From: Pholiota molesta
Lineage: Eukaryota > Basidiomycota > Agaricomycetes > Agaricales > Strophariaceae
Direction: 5' to 3'
Length of the DNA: 31,572 nt
Assembly (NCBI GenBank): GCA_014925825.1
Contig: JACGCK010000374.1
Span: 1 to 31,572, forward strand
Shown here: piece by piece, positions 21,326 to 31,572 of the stretch
Layout of the letters: every line of letters starts with the position of its first letter
How positions within the stretch are numbered: the first letter of the stretch is position 1
Made by a program: the position numbers and the translations under genes
The notes under the pieces: model-generated
Database searches by the model: none
Seen by the model: only the letters and a program-made list of their open reading frames with translations
Told to the model about the DNA's origin: nothing

Positions 21326-23748
21326 GTTGAACGACCTACAGAATAGGGCCTCAGTGAGGATTTAAGGTATTCGGTCCCCAATCGAGTTTTCTAACTACGT
21401 ATTATTCCATGCTTGAAGGACCAAACGGGCGCTTGGAAGTTAATTAATGTGGCTAATTTCTTTCGTCATAGTTCGGGGATTTACGCAGCCAAGCCATTGT
21501 GATCCACAGATTTCGGATTGCGATTCGATATTTGGTACTCTGTACTCAATGTCTATTGTAATAATCAATCGTCTTTTAGTATATGTTCGAAATAATTGTA
21601 ACGTCCAGGTTTATCAGTTTATTGGCCATCAGGCACTTTCAAGTCAATTCTTAGGGCAATGTACCTCCATCTATGGCTTGGTTTGGCGCTCGACATCCAT
21701 CACTCCCCTTCTATCCTTGTAGACGCCTGCTGCCAGGCTGATGCGCCTCGTACCCACGACATACCTAAAGTTTTCGACTAACGCCGCAATGTACAGCCTG
21801 TCTTTACCAGCAGCCAGTTCTGATTTACCGGTATGCTAGAATCTACCTTTGGTAGGATAAAATTTAATAGGCTTGTGCGGACATCTGCATGCACATAACA
21901 TTAGTTGAACCGATGGATTGTTACATGGCAGATGCCGTCTGATTCGAATGATCATCAGTTGCAAGTTGCAACATTCCGGAAATCGACAATAATAATAGTC
22001 ATATACATATGCAATTTGAGTACAAGAGCGTAAGACCATAGGAGGTTAGCTTGGATCTTAATTTACAATGAACGAGAGCGTTCTGGACAAGAAAATAGAA
22101 CAAGTTCTCATCGTGCCTCTAACTTCATCTCCAGCCAAGTTCTTCTTTACTACCGGGATCGAATGGAGAGGATACAATAATAACTCCTCCCAAACTCGTC
22201 TCCGCAAAACCGAGAATGTTGGATAATTGATTTTGATATTCAAATAACTCCAAGACCGGTCTAACACCTACATAGTTTCATTGGATGCACACAAAAACCA
22301 CAAGTCATGGCGAAGTCACATTTCTCGAGCGTTAGCCAATGCCAACAGCCAATAAACATATATCGGCGCTGGGGCAAATACCGAAAGATGGGCATTCCGG
22401 CATGCCAATGTCTGTCTTCCCATTAAATCTCCTCTAACTCCGTCGAAGCACAAATAGTATGTGTGTCTGCTACGTATTTCCTAAATATATTTAGTACCTT
22501 GTGGTAAATTTGCCGTTCTTGAGGCCCAGGCTTTTATTTTGGGAAGTGATTCTCACTTAAAGGTCGAGACTCAAATTATAAATCACAGGACTAAGGCGAT
22601 GTTGAATAAATTTCGTGTTCACCATTTCTTGGATCTGGGAGGAAGCACATGTAGATATCTGGATAATGTCTTCGGGGGTGATGGCAAGCTGCGCCGATCT
22701 ACAGCCTCGAAGTCTTCCGTTGACATCCTGGGAACCATCTGTAATCAACCTGTCGGTGACCTGGTGCTGCCGAACCTTTTCCGCAGTAATGTTGTGAACA
22801 AGAATGTTCTTGCTCTCGTAGACCAAGAAAAGCGGGTTTGTGGCTGAGCTTTCCCATGGATTAATGAACGTGCACAGTAGTGAAATCAGCAGGCAAGGTA
22901 GCAGACATAACCTGACTTCTACTCAATGCGTAGTTGTGTACAATTATCTGACAGCTGAGCGGGGTGCATATATTGCCTTCACAAGCCTGAAGATATTTGA
23001 TTGTCAGATTACTCGCCTCGGAACAAGGCTAGGAAAAGCTTACTTTGCGGCGTGTTTGTCGCGACATTCTTCCTTTCACTGGAAGGCAAGTAAGTTCAGG
23101 CGATCTGGATCAGGCGAAGATAAGAGGCTATACGACCAGGTTACACGATTAACTGATCAGAACATTTGCATTTGACTGTCAACAGTTATCGACATTAATG
23201 ATGCTCCACATGAGAAAGAGTCATTCAAAATAATAACGAGGACATGCGAAGAAACATGGTACGTTACCGTACGTGAACGAAGAGAAACAAAGTCTTGTCG
23301 AAGGCGATGACTCCCTGAAACAAGTTATAGTCAGAGTTGACTTTGGATGGATTCTGAGGCTCAGGAAGGATCCGAAGGGAAGTAGAGTTTGACGATCATT
23401 GTTTTCACGATACTTTTGAAATCTGAAAACCTGTGTAATGAATTGCGAGTCGGAAATAAGCGGTAGACGTGTACGCCTTCAGATTTGGTAATATTCGATC
23501 CTTTGAGCATTTTTTCGGCTGGGTGCATCGCCATCAGCTGAAGTAACAATCAACCTAAAAGTTCACGAAAGACCACCTGAAGTTCGAAAATATTGAGAAG
23601 GGTGAGTGCCAAGTGTACATCCAGTGAACACGAGACAAGAACCGTGTTGCTCCGCAGAGAAGTTTTTCGCAAACGTCAGCTGTCGTTTAATGGCCATGCG
23701 GCGAGAGAAGCAGAACATGCACCGTTAAATTTTTCAAAGATCTAGGTA
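21326..23748. other. 2.4 kb stretch with no recognised gene
   Basis: No family is recognisable on either strand. The minus strand is open at 22557-22826 (segments KVRQHQVTDRLITDG, ITPEDIIQISTCASS) but lacks an ATG. AATAAA follows its stop (minus strand, near 22530), so it could be a last exon. A 52-codon + frame starts at ATG 22068 (MNESVLDKKIEQVLIVPL) and is unconfirmed. A small hairpin AAGTGA-TTC-TCACTT lies near 22545-22560. Otherwise AT-rich spacer. Confidence 0.3.
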
Positions 23749-25501
23749 TCAGATTAACAGGTGTTGCCCAGAGAGGCCGAAAAGATAATCATCCCGCCAA
23801 TAGTTGGGCTTCGTGAAAGGCATCGGTGTGAGTACTGCCTTGCGAAGTTGTTTGCGGACTTCGACTTCGACCTCTGTGCCTTTCTTGTGCCACCCTGATT
23901 TAATATATCCCATGGCTATGTTTTTTCCAAGTGTTGGGGACGGTATCCCAGAGGTGACAATCCTGTAAGTCAAACGACAAATGATAGAATTCCAGTCAGA
24001 TGGCAGTTCATGCTAACTTGAAGGAGAAACAAACGCTCACCGAGCTCTTCTTTCCGGAGGGTGAAAATATTTTGGCCCCCTCTGATAGACCGTGATTAAC
24101 ATTACGTTCTGCTAGGCTGAGAGAGGTCAGATGGAATGGACTTACGGCGTGCTGGAGCACCATCGACAACTAATCCAACACGACGTCTAGAAGGTCCTTC
24201 TTTGAGCTGTTGGAGAACAGTTTCTGCCCCAATAAAGCCACCCTTTTCCTTTCGCTCTTTGCCTAAAAAATGTGTTGGCGAAACAAAATTTTGATCTCGA
24301 CACATGACTCACCAATGACCCATGATAGACCTGCTTCCACTGGTGTTGTTGTTTCGTCCAGATCATTACCGTAAAGGCACATGCCAGCCTCTAGGCGCAG
24401 GGAATCCCGAGCACCGAGACCAATTAATTGGACTGGGGACTTGGAGAGGAGCTCTGCAACTTCGACAGTGTGCGATGGAGGGATCGAGATCTAAGGCTAA
24501 AATTAGGCCGGCGCGACATAAATTATAGCGAACTAGAATACTAGCCTCAAAGCCATCTTCGCCGGTGTATCCACCGCGCGCAACGTGCAGGTTGAAACCT
24601 TCGATTGGCACAAATGCAGAGGTTCCAAAAGTGAGTTGCTTCAGGTCGAAAGAGGTCAGGCCTTGCAAATACGCTGCGGCTTGTGGTCCTGTAGGGATAT
24701 ATGTCAGGCGTATGTGCATAGAAAATGGACGCGGTTTGCTTGCCTTGTAGGGCTACAAGTCCCCAGTCCTCCAGAACTTCATGCTCTACAGGTCCATCTT
24801 TCCCTTTCTCGCTCGAGTTCCATTCTTGCACTTTGTGTTTGAACCACTCAAGGTCTCGATCCCGACGACCTGCATTAGTGACTACATAGAAAGCGTCGGA
24901 CGCGTGCTTGGTAACTATGGTATCGTCAATAATTCCACCATTCTCGTTGAGTAGAACCGAAAGAGTTGAGGAATAGGGCTTCAAGGAGGCCAATGAAGAT
25001 GGTGTTAACCATTCCAAGAATTCTGTCGCCGTCTTCCCCCGAAAACTGAGGTATGAGAGCGGGTAAGTCCTCCAGACGACGAGAGTGCGATATAATTTCA
25101 TTCACTTTGACTGAACCATGTGTCCCACATCGAAAATGCCAACACTGTTTCGTACATGGTTATGGCTCGCGACTGGGATGGCAAACCTCGGTCAATCAGA
25201 GAATCAAATTCGGGTAGTGGACATCGTGCGAACTCACTTTGTCCAACATTTCCGTATGCCAATGGCATAGAATAGCCTGCAAACGGCACCATTTTCGCGT
25301 CATGGGCGACGTGGAAGTCATACAGACCTGTCTTTCTCAAAGGCTGTCGAGTTCATCGTCAGCGTTGTGGACGAATAGATGTGGCGAAGTTGTAATTACT
25401 CCTTCGCCGGCACTGGCATAGCTTCGAATGAGAAGAGAACCTTTGTTAGAGAAGCTCACAGGGCGACTTCTTAAGAGAGAAAGAACGCGGAAAGAAACCA
25501 T
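23749..25501 (-). CDS. GCV1: Glycine cleavage system T protein (aminomethyltransferase), mitochondrial
   Basis: Exons: 25400-25501, 25238-25343, 25106-25172, 24744-25045, 24546-24688, 24313-24490, 24146-24262, 24041-24081, 23749-23962. T protein transfers the methylene unit from the aminomethyl-lipoyl H protein to tetrahydrofolate and releases ammonia. The N-terminus [20 protein letters not shown] is an Arg/Ser-rich mitochondrial presequence. Family motifs in order: [98 protein letters not shown]. Introns 4 and 5 use GC donors (GCAAGC and GCTAGT). Exon 8 is two bases short of the phase needed to join exon 9; both losses fall in short C runs on the + strand (24054-24055 and 24040-24041). The reading continues 14 residues past the usual YWR end. 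For such a conserved gene, consensus error is likelier than loss of function. Confidence 0.85.
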
Positions 25502-25705
25502 GTCGAGTCCACTGAAGATGGTGGACGGAACAACAGCGCGTGGCAGTCACCATTGTCGATGACCCTAACCCCATCATTGTGCGTTACCACTGCGGTTGGC
25601 CCTGAGCAACCTAATCAGCAACACCCAAGTACATCATCCATCTCGACGACATCCCCAGCTATTCTTCATCCATTTCGCTGAAATCATCTTGTGCTAGCCA
25701 CCAAC
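25502..25705. promoter_or_regulatory. Shared promoter region between T-protein and coronin genes
   Basis: 204 bp separate two divergent ATGs (25501 on -, 25706 on +). The spacer must contain both core promoters and 5' UTRs. No clear TATA box is seen on either side, as is common for housekeeping genes. Coordinate regulation is possible but not shown. Confidence 0.45.
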
Positions 25706-27662
25706 ATGTCTCGTTTCGTGCGATCTTCCAAATACCGGTGAGAACGCGCTCAAATCGATATACGGTCTCCTGAGAGATCTAATCGCGTTCTGCATCGTTC
25801 GTGCCCTCTAGCCACGTCTTTGGGCAGCCCTCGAAGAAGGAACATAGCTTTGAGAATGTGAAAGTCACGAACAGCGCTTGGGACACGAACATCGTCTCTG
25901 CTTCTGCGGTCAGTCGTCATCTTGCGATGACTGCTACGTATGCACTGAAATCATGTAGAAATATCTCAGCGTCAACTGGAACGCGTCAGGCGGAGGAGCA
26001 TTTGCGATCTTGCCCCTGCCTTCTCCCTTTCAAGGGATTCCCGATTTCCCTCACAAGTTGCTCGACACCATCCCCATGGCGCGCAGCCATACTGCTGCGG
26101 TCTTGGATACGGACTGGTCGCCACATAACGACTCGATCGTGGCATCCGGAGGCGAGGACGGCAAAGTGATGATATGGAAGGTTGAGTCTTCTATGTTCGA
26201 AGGCTGGGTTCAAGAGGGCTGGGTCCCTCAGGACTTCGAGCCTGTTTTGCGTATCGACGCATCCCCTCGTAAAGTTGGGCAGGTTCTTTTCCATCCCACC
26301 GCTTCCAACATAGTGGCCAGCTCTTCCGGAGAATACACTGTCAAGCTCTGGGACCTTGCCAACCCTGAGGATCCAAGATCGCTCCTCACGGGTCATGGGG
26401 ATATTGTGCAGAGCATGGCGTTTAACACTACGGGCACCCTTTTGGCCACCACATCTAGGGACAGGAAGCTTCGCATCTTTGATCCTCGTGTGGGTGGCGA
26501 GGCAGTGAGGACTAATGATGGGCACAGTGGCATCAAAGGATCCCGTGTAACATGGATGGGCGACTTGGACAAAATTGCTACGACAGGCTTCAGCAAGATG
26601 TCGGATCGTCAAGTCGGAATTTGGGAGACTGGTGGCTTGGGGAACGTTAAGACAATCTCTCTGGATCAATCTGCTGGTGTTGTGATGCCCTTCTGGACAG
26701 ATAACAATATATTGTTCCTTGGTGCGCCCACTATCACTATGTTGTGTTTTTTGTTGTTCGCTTCCTGACACCTTCTCTACAGCGGGCAAAGGGTGCGCTT
26801 TCACTATATATACGTGCTGTCATTTACTAACGTACAGTATACAGCGATGGGAACATCCGTTATTATGAATACGAATCCGATTCATTGCACGCTCTATCAG
26901 AGCACAAGTCATCGGAACCGCAACGCGGCATGTGCTTCCTCCCTCGACGGGCATTGAGTATCGCGGATTGTGAGATCGCACGTGCATACAAAGTTCATGG
27001 TTCCTCCATTGAGCCTATCGCCTTCATTGTCCCTCGCAAGGTGTGTGTTCAGAAGCCTTTCTTATTCGGCTCTGACCAACTAATTCGCTCTCACCATAGG
27101 CTGATTCATTCCAGTCCGACATCTACCCTCCGGCTCCCTCAATTGAACCTTCCTTGACTGCCGCAGAATTTTTCCACGGCAAAGTCGCTCCTCTCAAGCT
27201 TGTCAGTCTCGGAGACGGTTCTATCTTTGCGGGGCCGCCACCAAGCGCCGTACCTCCTACTCCGGTCTCTGCTTCTGTTCAGTCTCCCACTTTTGTCCAG
27301 CCCACTAGGACATTCAGCGCCGGTCCCGCAAACCCTCCGCCTTCTATCGCTGAGCCTCCTGCTTTGGCCTCAGTCTCGAAGAGCTGGACGCCATCCCCTT
27401 CCCCGGCTTCAGCCGCACCAGAACCTAAGACCGCCGCTCGCTCTGACACGTTTGACAGCAAAGTAAGTCGTTATCGCATGTAATCCTCCTCTAAAGAATT
27501 TCATATCAACCCATCATTCAGCAGGCTGACCTGGAGCGAGAAAACGAACGCTTAGAATCTGAACTGCGCGAGGCCCGCGAGAAGATCAGGAATCTCGAGC
27601 TGCAGGTAGAGAGTATCCGCGCGAACGCGCGAAAAGCTGCCCAGGCCTTGCTGAGCGAGTAG
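25706..27662 (+). CDS. CRN1: Coronin, actin-binding WD-repeat protein
   Basis: Exons: 25706-25737, 25812-25908, 25959-26721, 26783-26792, 26845-27040, 27100-27462, 27522-27662. They sum to 1602 nt (533 residues) in consistent phase. Coronins bind F-actin and the Arp2/3 complex at cortical patches. The start MSRFVRSSKYRHVFGQPSKK is the conserved basic coronin N-terminus. WD repeats follow, including HTAAVLDTDWSPHNDSIVAS, VGQVLFHPTASNIVASSSGE and DIVQSMAFNTTGTLLATTSR. After the propeller come the conserved GKGDGNIRYYEYE and CFLPRRAL segments, a Pro/Ser-rich linker and a C-terminal coiled coil (ENERLESELREAREKIRNLE) for oligomerisation. Exon 4 is only 10 nt. Exon 7 has tandem acceptors (CAGCAG) that would add or drop one Gln. 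Confidence 0.93.
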
Positions 27663-29271
27663 GGCGTGATTTTTTTTCTTCTTGGCTGGAATATATCTCC
27701 GATACCATGGCTTGTTACCCCCAGATGTTGAAAACTCATGTGTTTTTTTAACTGGATTGGATGTTCTTTTATCGAACCATTTAAGATTGATGGAGGAAAA
27801 TATAGTATATAATCAAATCAACTGTAAAATCATGCGCGTGTCTGGGGCGCTTGTGCACCCACATGAACTACTGACATTGGATGGTGACCATGATGCATCA
27901 ATGATAACGATGATGAGTCATGACAAAGCATGGCAATTTAGGCGCCCAGTGTCGCCACCCAGTTTAAACAAGAAATAATAACATCCTTTCTTCGCATTGA
28001 AATCTACTTTGGTCCTCCTTATTACCCCGGTACATATTGAAAGGGCACCACGATGGCGTAGAGGATACTATCGAGATAAGTGCTCATATCGCTGATACGT
28101 ATGGGTTTTTGGGAGACTGTTGCACTGCCCATCGGTTCACGCTACCGGCGCTTAGATGATTTCAGATTGTGATCCTCAAATTCTAGCCCTTGCGAATACT
28201 CTGCGCTTCCCGTGTTAGATGCTTGATGTAGGTAAATAACTTAAAGGTCGAATGTTATATGATGATGCCCAGCGCTTCGTTCGTCCGAAATTAAAGAATC
28301 GGAAGACCAGGCATTGTTGATAATGCGTTCCATAATTAGAAAGAAAATCTCTCCATTTACATTAAAAAAACGTGTCGAGATAATAGTACGATAATAACAT
28401 GCTTTTCCAAAAGCCAAATGCTTAAGTTCTTAATGTCTAACGTTTCCCACCTTCGGAAGGTACGATCTGCGTGTCGAATAGTATGCGGCATGAATATGTG
28501 ACACTTCCATGACATCAGACGCAGGACCAATATAGGCAATTCTTCGACTTATATAGCCTGCATGCATAAGTAATCGAAGAAACCAACATGTAAATTCCCA
28601 GATAATACTGCACTTTGACGTTGACATTTGTTCAGAAGGTGGTAATTGCCGTTCTCCCAAGTCTTACCTAGACGAGCATCCGACGACCTGTCTATGAAGA
28701 TGAATCTGTCGCAAACGTCTTTAATCTCATTCCCACCTTGTGCAGATGTGAAAGTACGCTGTACAAGGGGATGCCTGAGAGAATCAACTCAATCGCACAA
28801 ATTCTTTACAGAGCACTTGAGCGCATTGAGACTACCCCAGCTTCTTATAGCTAGTAAGTAGGCTGAATGTCGTTGCGCAGTACAGATTGCATCAAAAGCA
28901 TCAGTGTACATGTATGCAACGTACGACGACTCCGATCAGGAAGCCTCAAGCTTCATGTAAGCGCCCGTAAAATGTAACATCTTGCATATGTCTTTTGAAT
29001 GCCTCCGGCCATGTATGGTTTCAGACTGCTTTGGTCGAATAAATTTCTCGCAAATAAATTTCTACATGCCCGACCTTGCGTGCACGATGATCGATATCGA
29101 TGGTCAGCTGAGCTTACTACATTCCGAACAAGTGGTATTACATGGTAGGCAATAAAGTCTTCTCGCATTAATTGAGGCATAACATCAATCTGGTGCTTAC
29201 AGACTTTGTTCATCATTTCATTTCTTTGGTCGAAAAAGCGCATGGAATCGCTCTTTGTCACACTAATCTCC
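27663..29271. other. 1.6 kb stretch between coronin and laccase with no clear gene
   Basis: It contains the converging 3' regions of the coronin (+) and laccase (-) genes. Open frames on both strands are short and carry no recognisable motif or splicing pattern. No tRNA or repeat was noticed. Confidence 0.35.
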
Positions 29272-30722
29272 TTAGGTGAATACTTGAGGAGGTAGAGCAT
29301 CATAGATGGGACAGAGATTATCCAAGCAGCTAGAATACATGATTCAATTTCTTGAGATGTCTGGCATGATGGCACGGAATGACTTACTGGGAGGATTCTC
29401 TGTAGCAACTTGGGGAACATCTTCAGCCATGACGACGGCGAGACCCGCTAGTGCAATCGAGGCGCGCGTTAATATGTTGCTGATTAAAGGAATTCCAATG
29501 AAAACTCACATATTGAGATGCCAATCAATGTGACTAAAATGTTTCCATAAGTATGAAGATTTACAACGCAAGCAACGACCTACCAATGCATAATCCATGG
29601 ACCGGCATTATCTGTCATGAAGCGGATTGTCGCGTTGTCACCAGCTAATCCTATGCTAACAACGTCGCGTTGAACAGGGTTGGCGTAGTTGTAAACGGTA
29701 CTTCCTGCGCTTCTCACAACAGAGAACGTGTGCTATTACTTCGTTAGATGGTTAAATTCCTATGGTCTCTGAGCAAACTCACTCCGTGAAGATGAATGGG
29801 ATGCTGAAACTCTCATCAGAAAATATAACGTCAACGAGTGTAGAACAGTGCTTACGGGACCGCCAACTGCTCCTCCAGGGATCGATATTTCGATAACCTT
29901 ATTAGGAGGCAAAACATAGACAGACCCAGCAGGGAGTAAGTCTTGAGCGGTCATTGAACCATTTATGATTTGAAGGAGTACTGGGACTGAAGGAGGAAGG
30001 AACGTGGCGCCATTCACAGTGAACTGCAAAGTCGTGAAACTGAATTCGATGTCCAAATTAATGTTGACGTCTGCAGCACCAACAGTGGGAATCCCTGGAG
30101 CGGCAGCATTTACCAAAGGATGGAGGTTGGTCTCGAGCATTGGGTTCGAGCTGGTTGAAGTCGTAGTGGGGTCGGCATTTGGTGCGTCCCAGTAGCGAAG
30201 GATAGCAGAATTGACACCGCCATCGAAGGTTACGGTTCCAGAGTTTGGCAGAGCGCGAATCCAATAGTTGGCGATTGGCTGATTGGTATTGAGTACGAAT
30301 GAATACCGTTGACCCACGAAAATTTGGATTGAATCGACAGTGAGAGGTTGAACGTTCACGCCATCAACTTCAATGATAGTCTATATTTAGAAGTGTGTGA
30401 GTTCTCCCACGCCTGGCGCTCAAGTGCTAAGAAAGCGCGCACCATAGTGTGGCCATCGATAGAGAATACAAAGTTGGGATCGCATGAGATGGACACCAGG
30501 CGGAAACGATACCGCTTGCTCGGGAGAACCCTAATCACAGACAGCGGCGATGTTGGACCGCCAGCATAGCGGCCTTTGCCGTTGATCAAGGTTGCATCTG
30601 AAGTTGGGACAAGCCCGCCTCTGGTGCTGGGGTATGATACCTGAAAAAGATTGTTACAATCATATTAATATAATGAGAAGCATAATTGCTATACCAATCT
30701 GCAAGAGTTATGACCGTGGTGT
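29272..30722 (-). pseudogene. Laccase (multicopper oxidase), 3' half, frameshifted
   Basis: Recognisable exons: 30695-30722, 30443-30640, 29856-30380, 29783-29803, 29584-29732, 29510-29533, 29388-29447, 29272-29329. Laccases are secreted copper enzymes that oxidise phenols with reduction of O2 to water. Domain 2 ([43 protein letters not shown]) and domain 3 are present. So are copper motifs L3 (HPIHLHGHTF, partly a 21 nt exon) and L4 (HCHIDWHLNIG). Motifs L1 and L2 with the rest of domain 1 are missing, because the sequence upstream turns into a repeat array. Frame breaks: one G lost near 30610, one base gained near 29445, one G lost near 29322; exon lengths are off by exactly these amounts. 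It ends PIYDALPPQVFT. The copy cannot make an active laccase as written. The indels may be sequence error, but the 5' loss is not. Confidence 0.85.
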
Positions 30723-30765
30723 CTGAAAGGGAGATGACAGGCGTTAATATCCCGTAACCAGGTAG

Positions 30766-31131
30766 ACTTTGTTTAATCAAAGCCTTACCCCTTGAATTTT
30801 GTTTAAACAGTTTAAACGTTAAACAAGGACTTTGTTTAACAGACTCTTAGAGCTTTGTGTTTAATCTACATGTTCCTGTTTAAACACTCAAAGACATTGG
30901 TTTAAACACCAGATATATTTGTTTAAACACTAGCTACGTCTGTTTAAACACTAACTACATCTGTTTAAACAGACACTGTTTAAACGCTAACTATGTCTGT
31001 TTAAACACTAACTACGTCTGTTTAAACACTGACTACATCTGTTTAAACACAAACTACGTCTGTTTAAACATTAACTACGTCTGTTTAAACATTAACTACG
31101 TCTGTTCAAACTAGAAATGTCCTGTTTAAAC
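30766..31131. repeat. Tandem array, 21-bp period, built on palindrome GTTTAAAC
   Basis: Fourteen exact copies of GTTTAAAC start at 30801, 30810, 30878, 30900, 30921, 30942, 30963, 30978, 30999, 31020, 31041, 31062, 31083 and 31124. One variant (GTTCAAAC) starts at 31104. From 30900 the step is almost always 21 bp, with one 15 bp and one 20 bp step. The typical unit is CTGTTTAAACACTAACTACG plus one T. The proximal part (30766-30870) is a degenerate version with GACTTTGTTTAA repeated. It abuts the broken 5' end of the laccase copy. It is a minisatellite by structure; any function is unknown. Confidence 0.85.
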
Positions 31132-31249
31132 GCAAAGATGGCTCACCCAGATTGCACACCGATCGTAGTCGCGAATCACGCCATCGGTCGTCCGGCCGGC
31201 ATGTGGTGGGGTTCGTCATCCGTGGCCCGTCGCGCTCGCAGCTTATCGT

Positions 31250-31560
31250 CGTGCTGCCCGTCCTGCTTGCGCCCTGTGGTACTCACGCTGACATGCTCGC
31301 GGGCAGTTGCACTCCCGTCGTCATACTGGTCGATGTCCTCGCTGCCGTTGTCCTCGCTGGTGGTGGTCATTGCTGGTCGTGCTGTCGCTAGCCGCCGCCG
31401 CCGCCGTCCTCGCTTGCCATCGTCCTCGCTGGTTGTTGTGACCCTCGTGGCTCTCGTCGTTGTTGGCCGACGATGTCCTCCAGGGGTTGTGGTCATTGCT
31501 GGCCATGGTGGTGGTGATCGAGCTAGAGCCGGCCCACATTCCTCGTTGGAGGAGAGGGCA
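31250..31560. repeat. GC-rich degenerate simple-sequence region
   Basis: GTCCTCGCT occurs at 31335, 31350, 31406 and 31422, and a GCC/CCG run lies at 31391-31406. GTGGTCATTGCTGG-like strings recur near 31364 and 31490. Open frames on the minus strand (TTTSED repeats) follow from this composition and are not credible genes. Confidence 0.5.
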
Positions 31561-31572
31561 CACGGCGAGGGC

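Noticed and set aside
22539..22847. 102-codon + strand frame
   Set aside because: It begins with TTG, has no in-frame ATG near the start and no motif, and overlaps the equally uncertain minus-strand frame.
24029..24040. Alternative short intron (GTGAGC to TTAG, 28 bp) to repair the T-protein frame at exons 8-9
   Set aside because: 28 bp is well below the 50-78 bp introns of this gene, and the result would add unrelated residues before VTSGIPSP.
25986..26804. 272-codon minus-strand frame
   Set aside because: It is the antisense shadow of the large coronin exon, which has unmistakable WD repeats on the + strand.
30878..31131. CRISPR-like array of repeats and spacers
   Set aside because: The context is a eukaryotic genome, the conserved unit is only 8 bp, and the spacers are similar to each other, unlike CRISPR spacers.
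31176..31496. 106-codon minus-strand frame with TTTSED repeats
   Set aside because: It arises from simple GC-rich repeats; composition is low-complexity and there is no gene structure.

Overview
This window reads as nuclear DNA of a filamentous basidiomycete, most likely an Agaricomycete. Genes are split by many 50-65 nt GT-AG introns. The gene content fits that group: tandem class I hydrophobins, a laccase, a fungal UDP-glycosyltransferase, several F-box/LRR proteins and a coronin. No bacterial-type operons, rRNA, tRNA or CRISPR array were seen. All exon models come from splice-site reading and phase arithmetic done by eye.

Layout. 1-238 holds the frame-broken 3' end of a GNAT acetyltransferase-like gene on the + strand. 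About 750-1091 is a poorly supported broken coding stretch. 1181-2515 is a hAT-like transposon with 38 bp terminal inverted repeats and a 7-8 bp target duplication. 3256-5438 (+) is an intact 11-exon UDP-glycosyltransferase. It is followed by a 5'-truncated F-box/LRR relic (5485-6226, +) and three intact F-box protein genes on the - strand (6356-8344, 8639-10499, 10877-12380). 12684-15904 (-) is an SNM1/Artemis-family metallo-beta-lactamase nuclease with a long disordered tail.

16224-21223 (-) is a tandem cluster of four class I hydrophobin genes. Each has a TATA box about 80-100 bp upstream of its ATG. The first and third are intact; the second and fourth carry several single-base frameshifts. 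About 2.5 kb with no recognisable gene follows. Then come a mitochondrial glycine-cleavage T-protein gene (23749-25501, -) and a divergently transcribed coronin gene (25706-27662, +), which share a 204 bp intergenic promoter region. After 1.6 kb without a clear gene lies the 3' half of a laccase gene (29272-30722, -). Its 5' side stops at a 21-bp-period array of the 8 bp palindrome GTTTAAAC. The window ends in GC-rich, simple-sequence-like DNA.

The genes do not form an obvious pathway; they look like a normal stretch of gene-dense basidiomycete chromosome. UGT (metabolite glycosylation), hydrophobins (secreted surface proteins) and laccase (secreted phenol oxidase) are accessory functions. 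SNM1, T-protein and coronin are housekeeping genes. Several genes, including the conserved T-protein, carry single-base losses that mostly fall in short homopolymers. Some apparent pseudogenes may therefore be consensus errors in the assembly rather than decayed genes.
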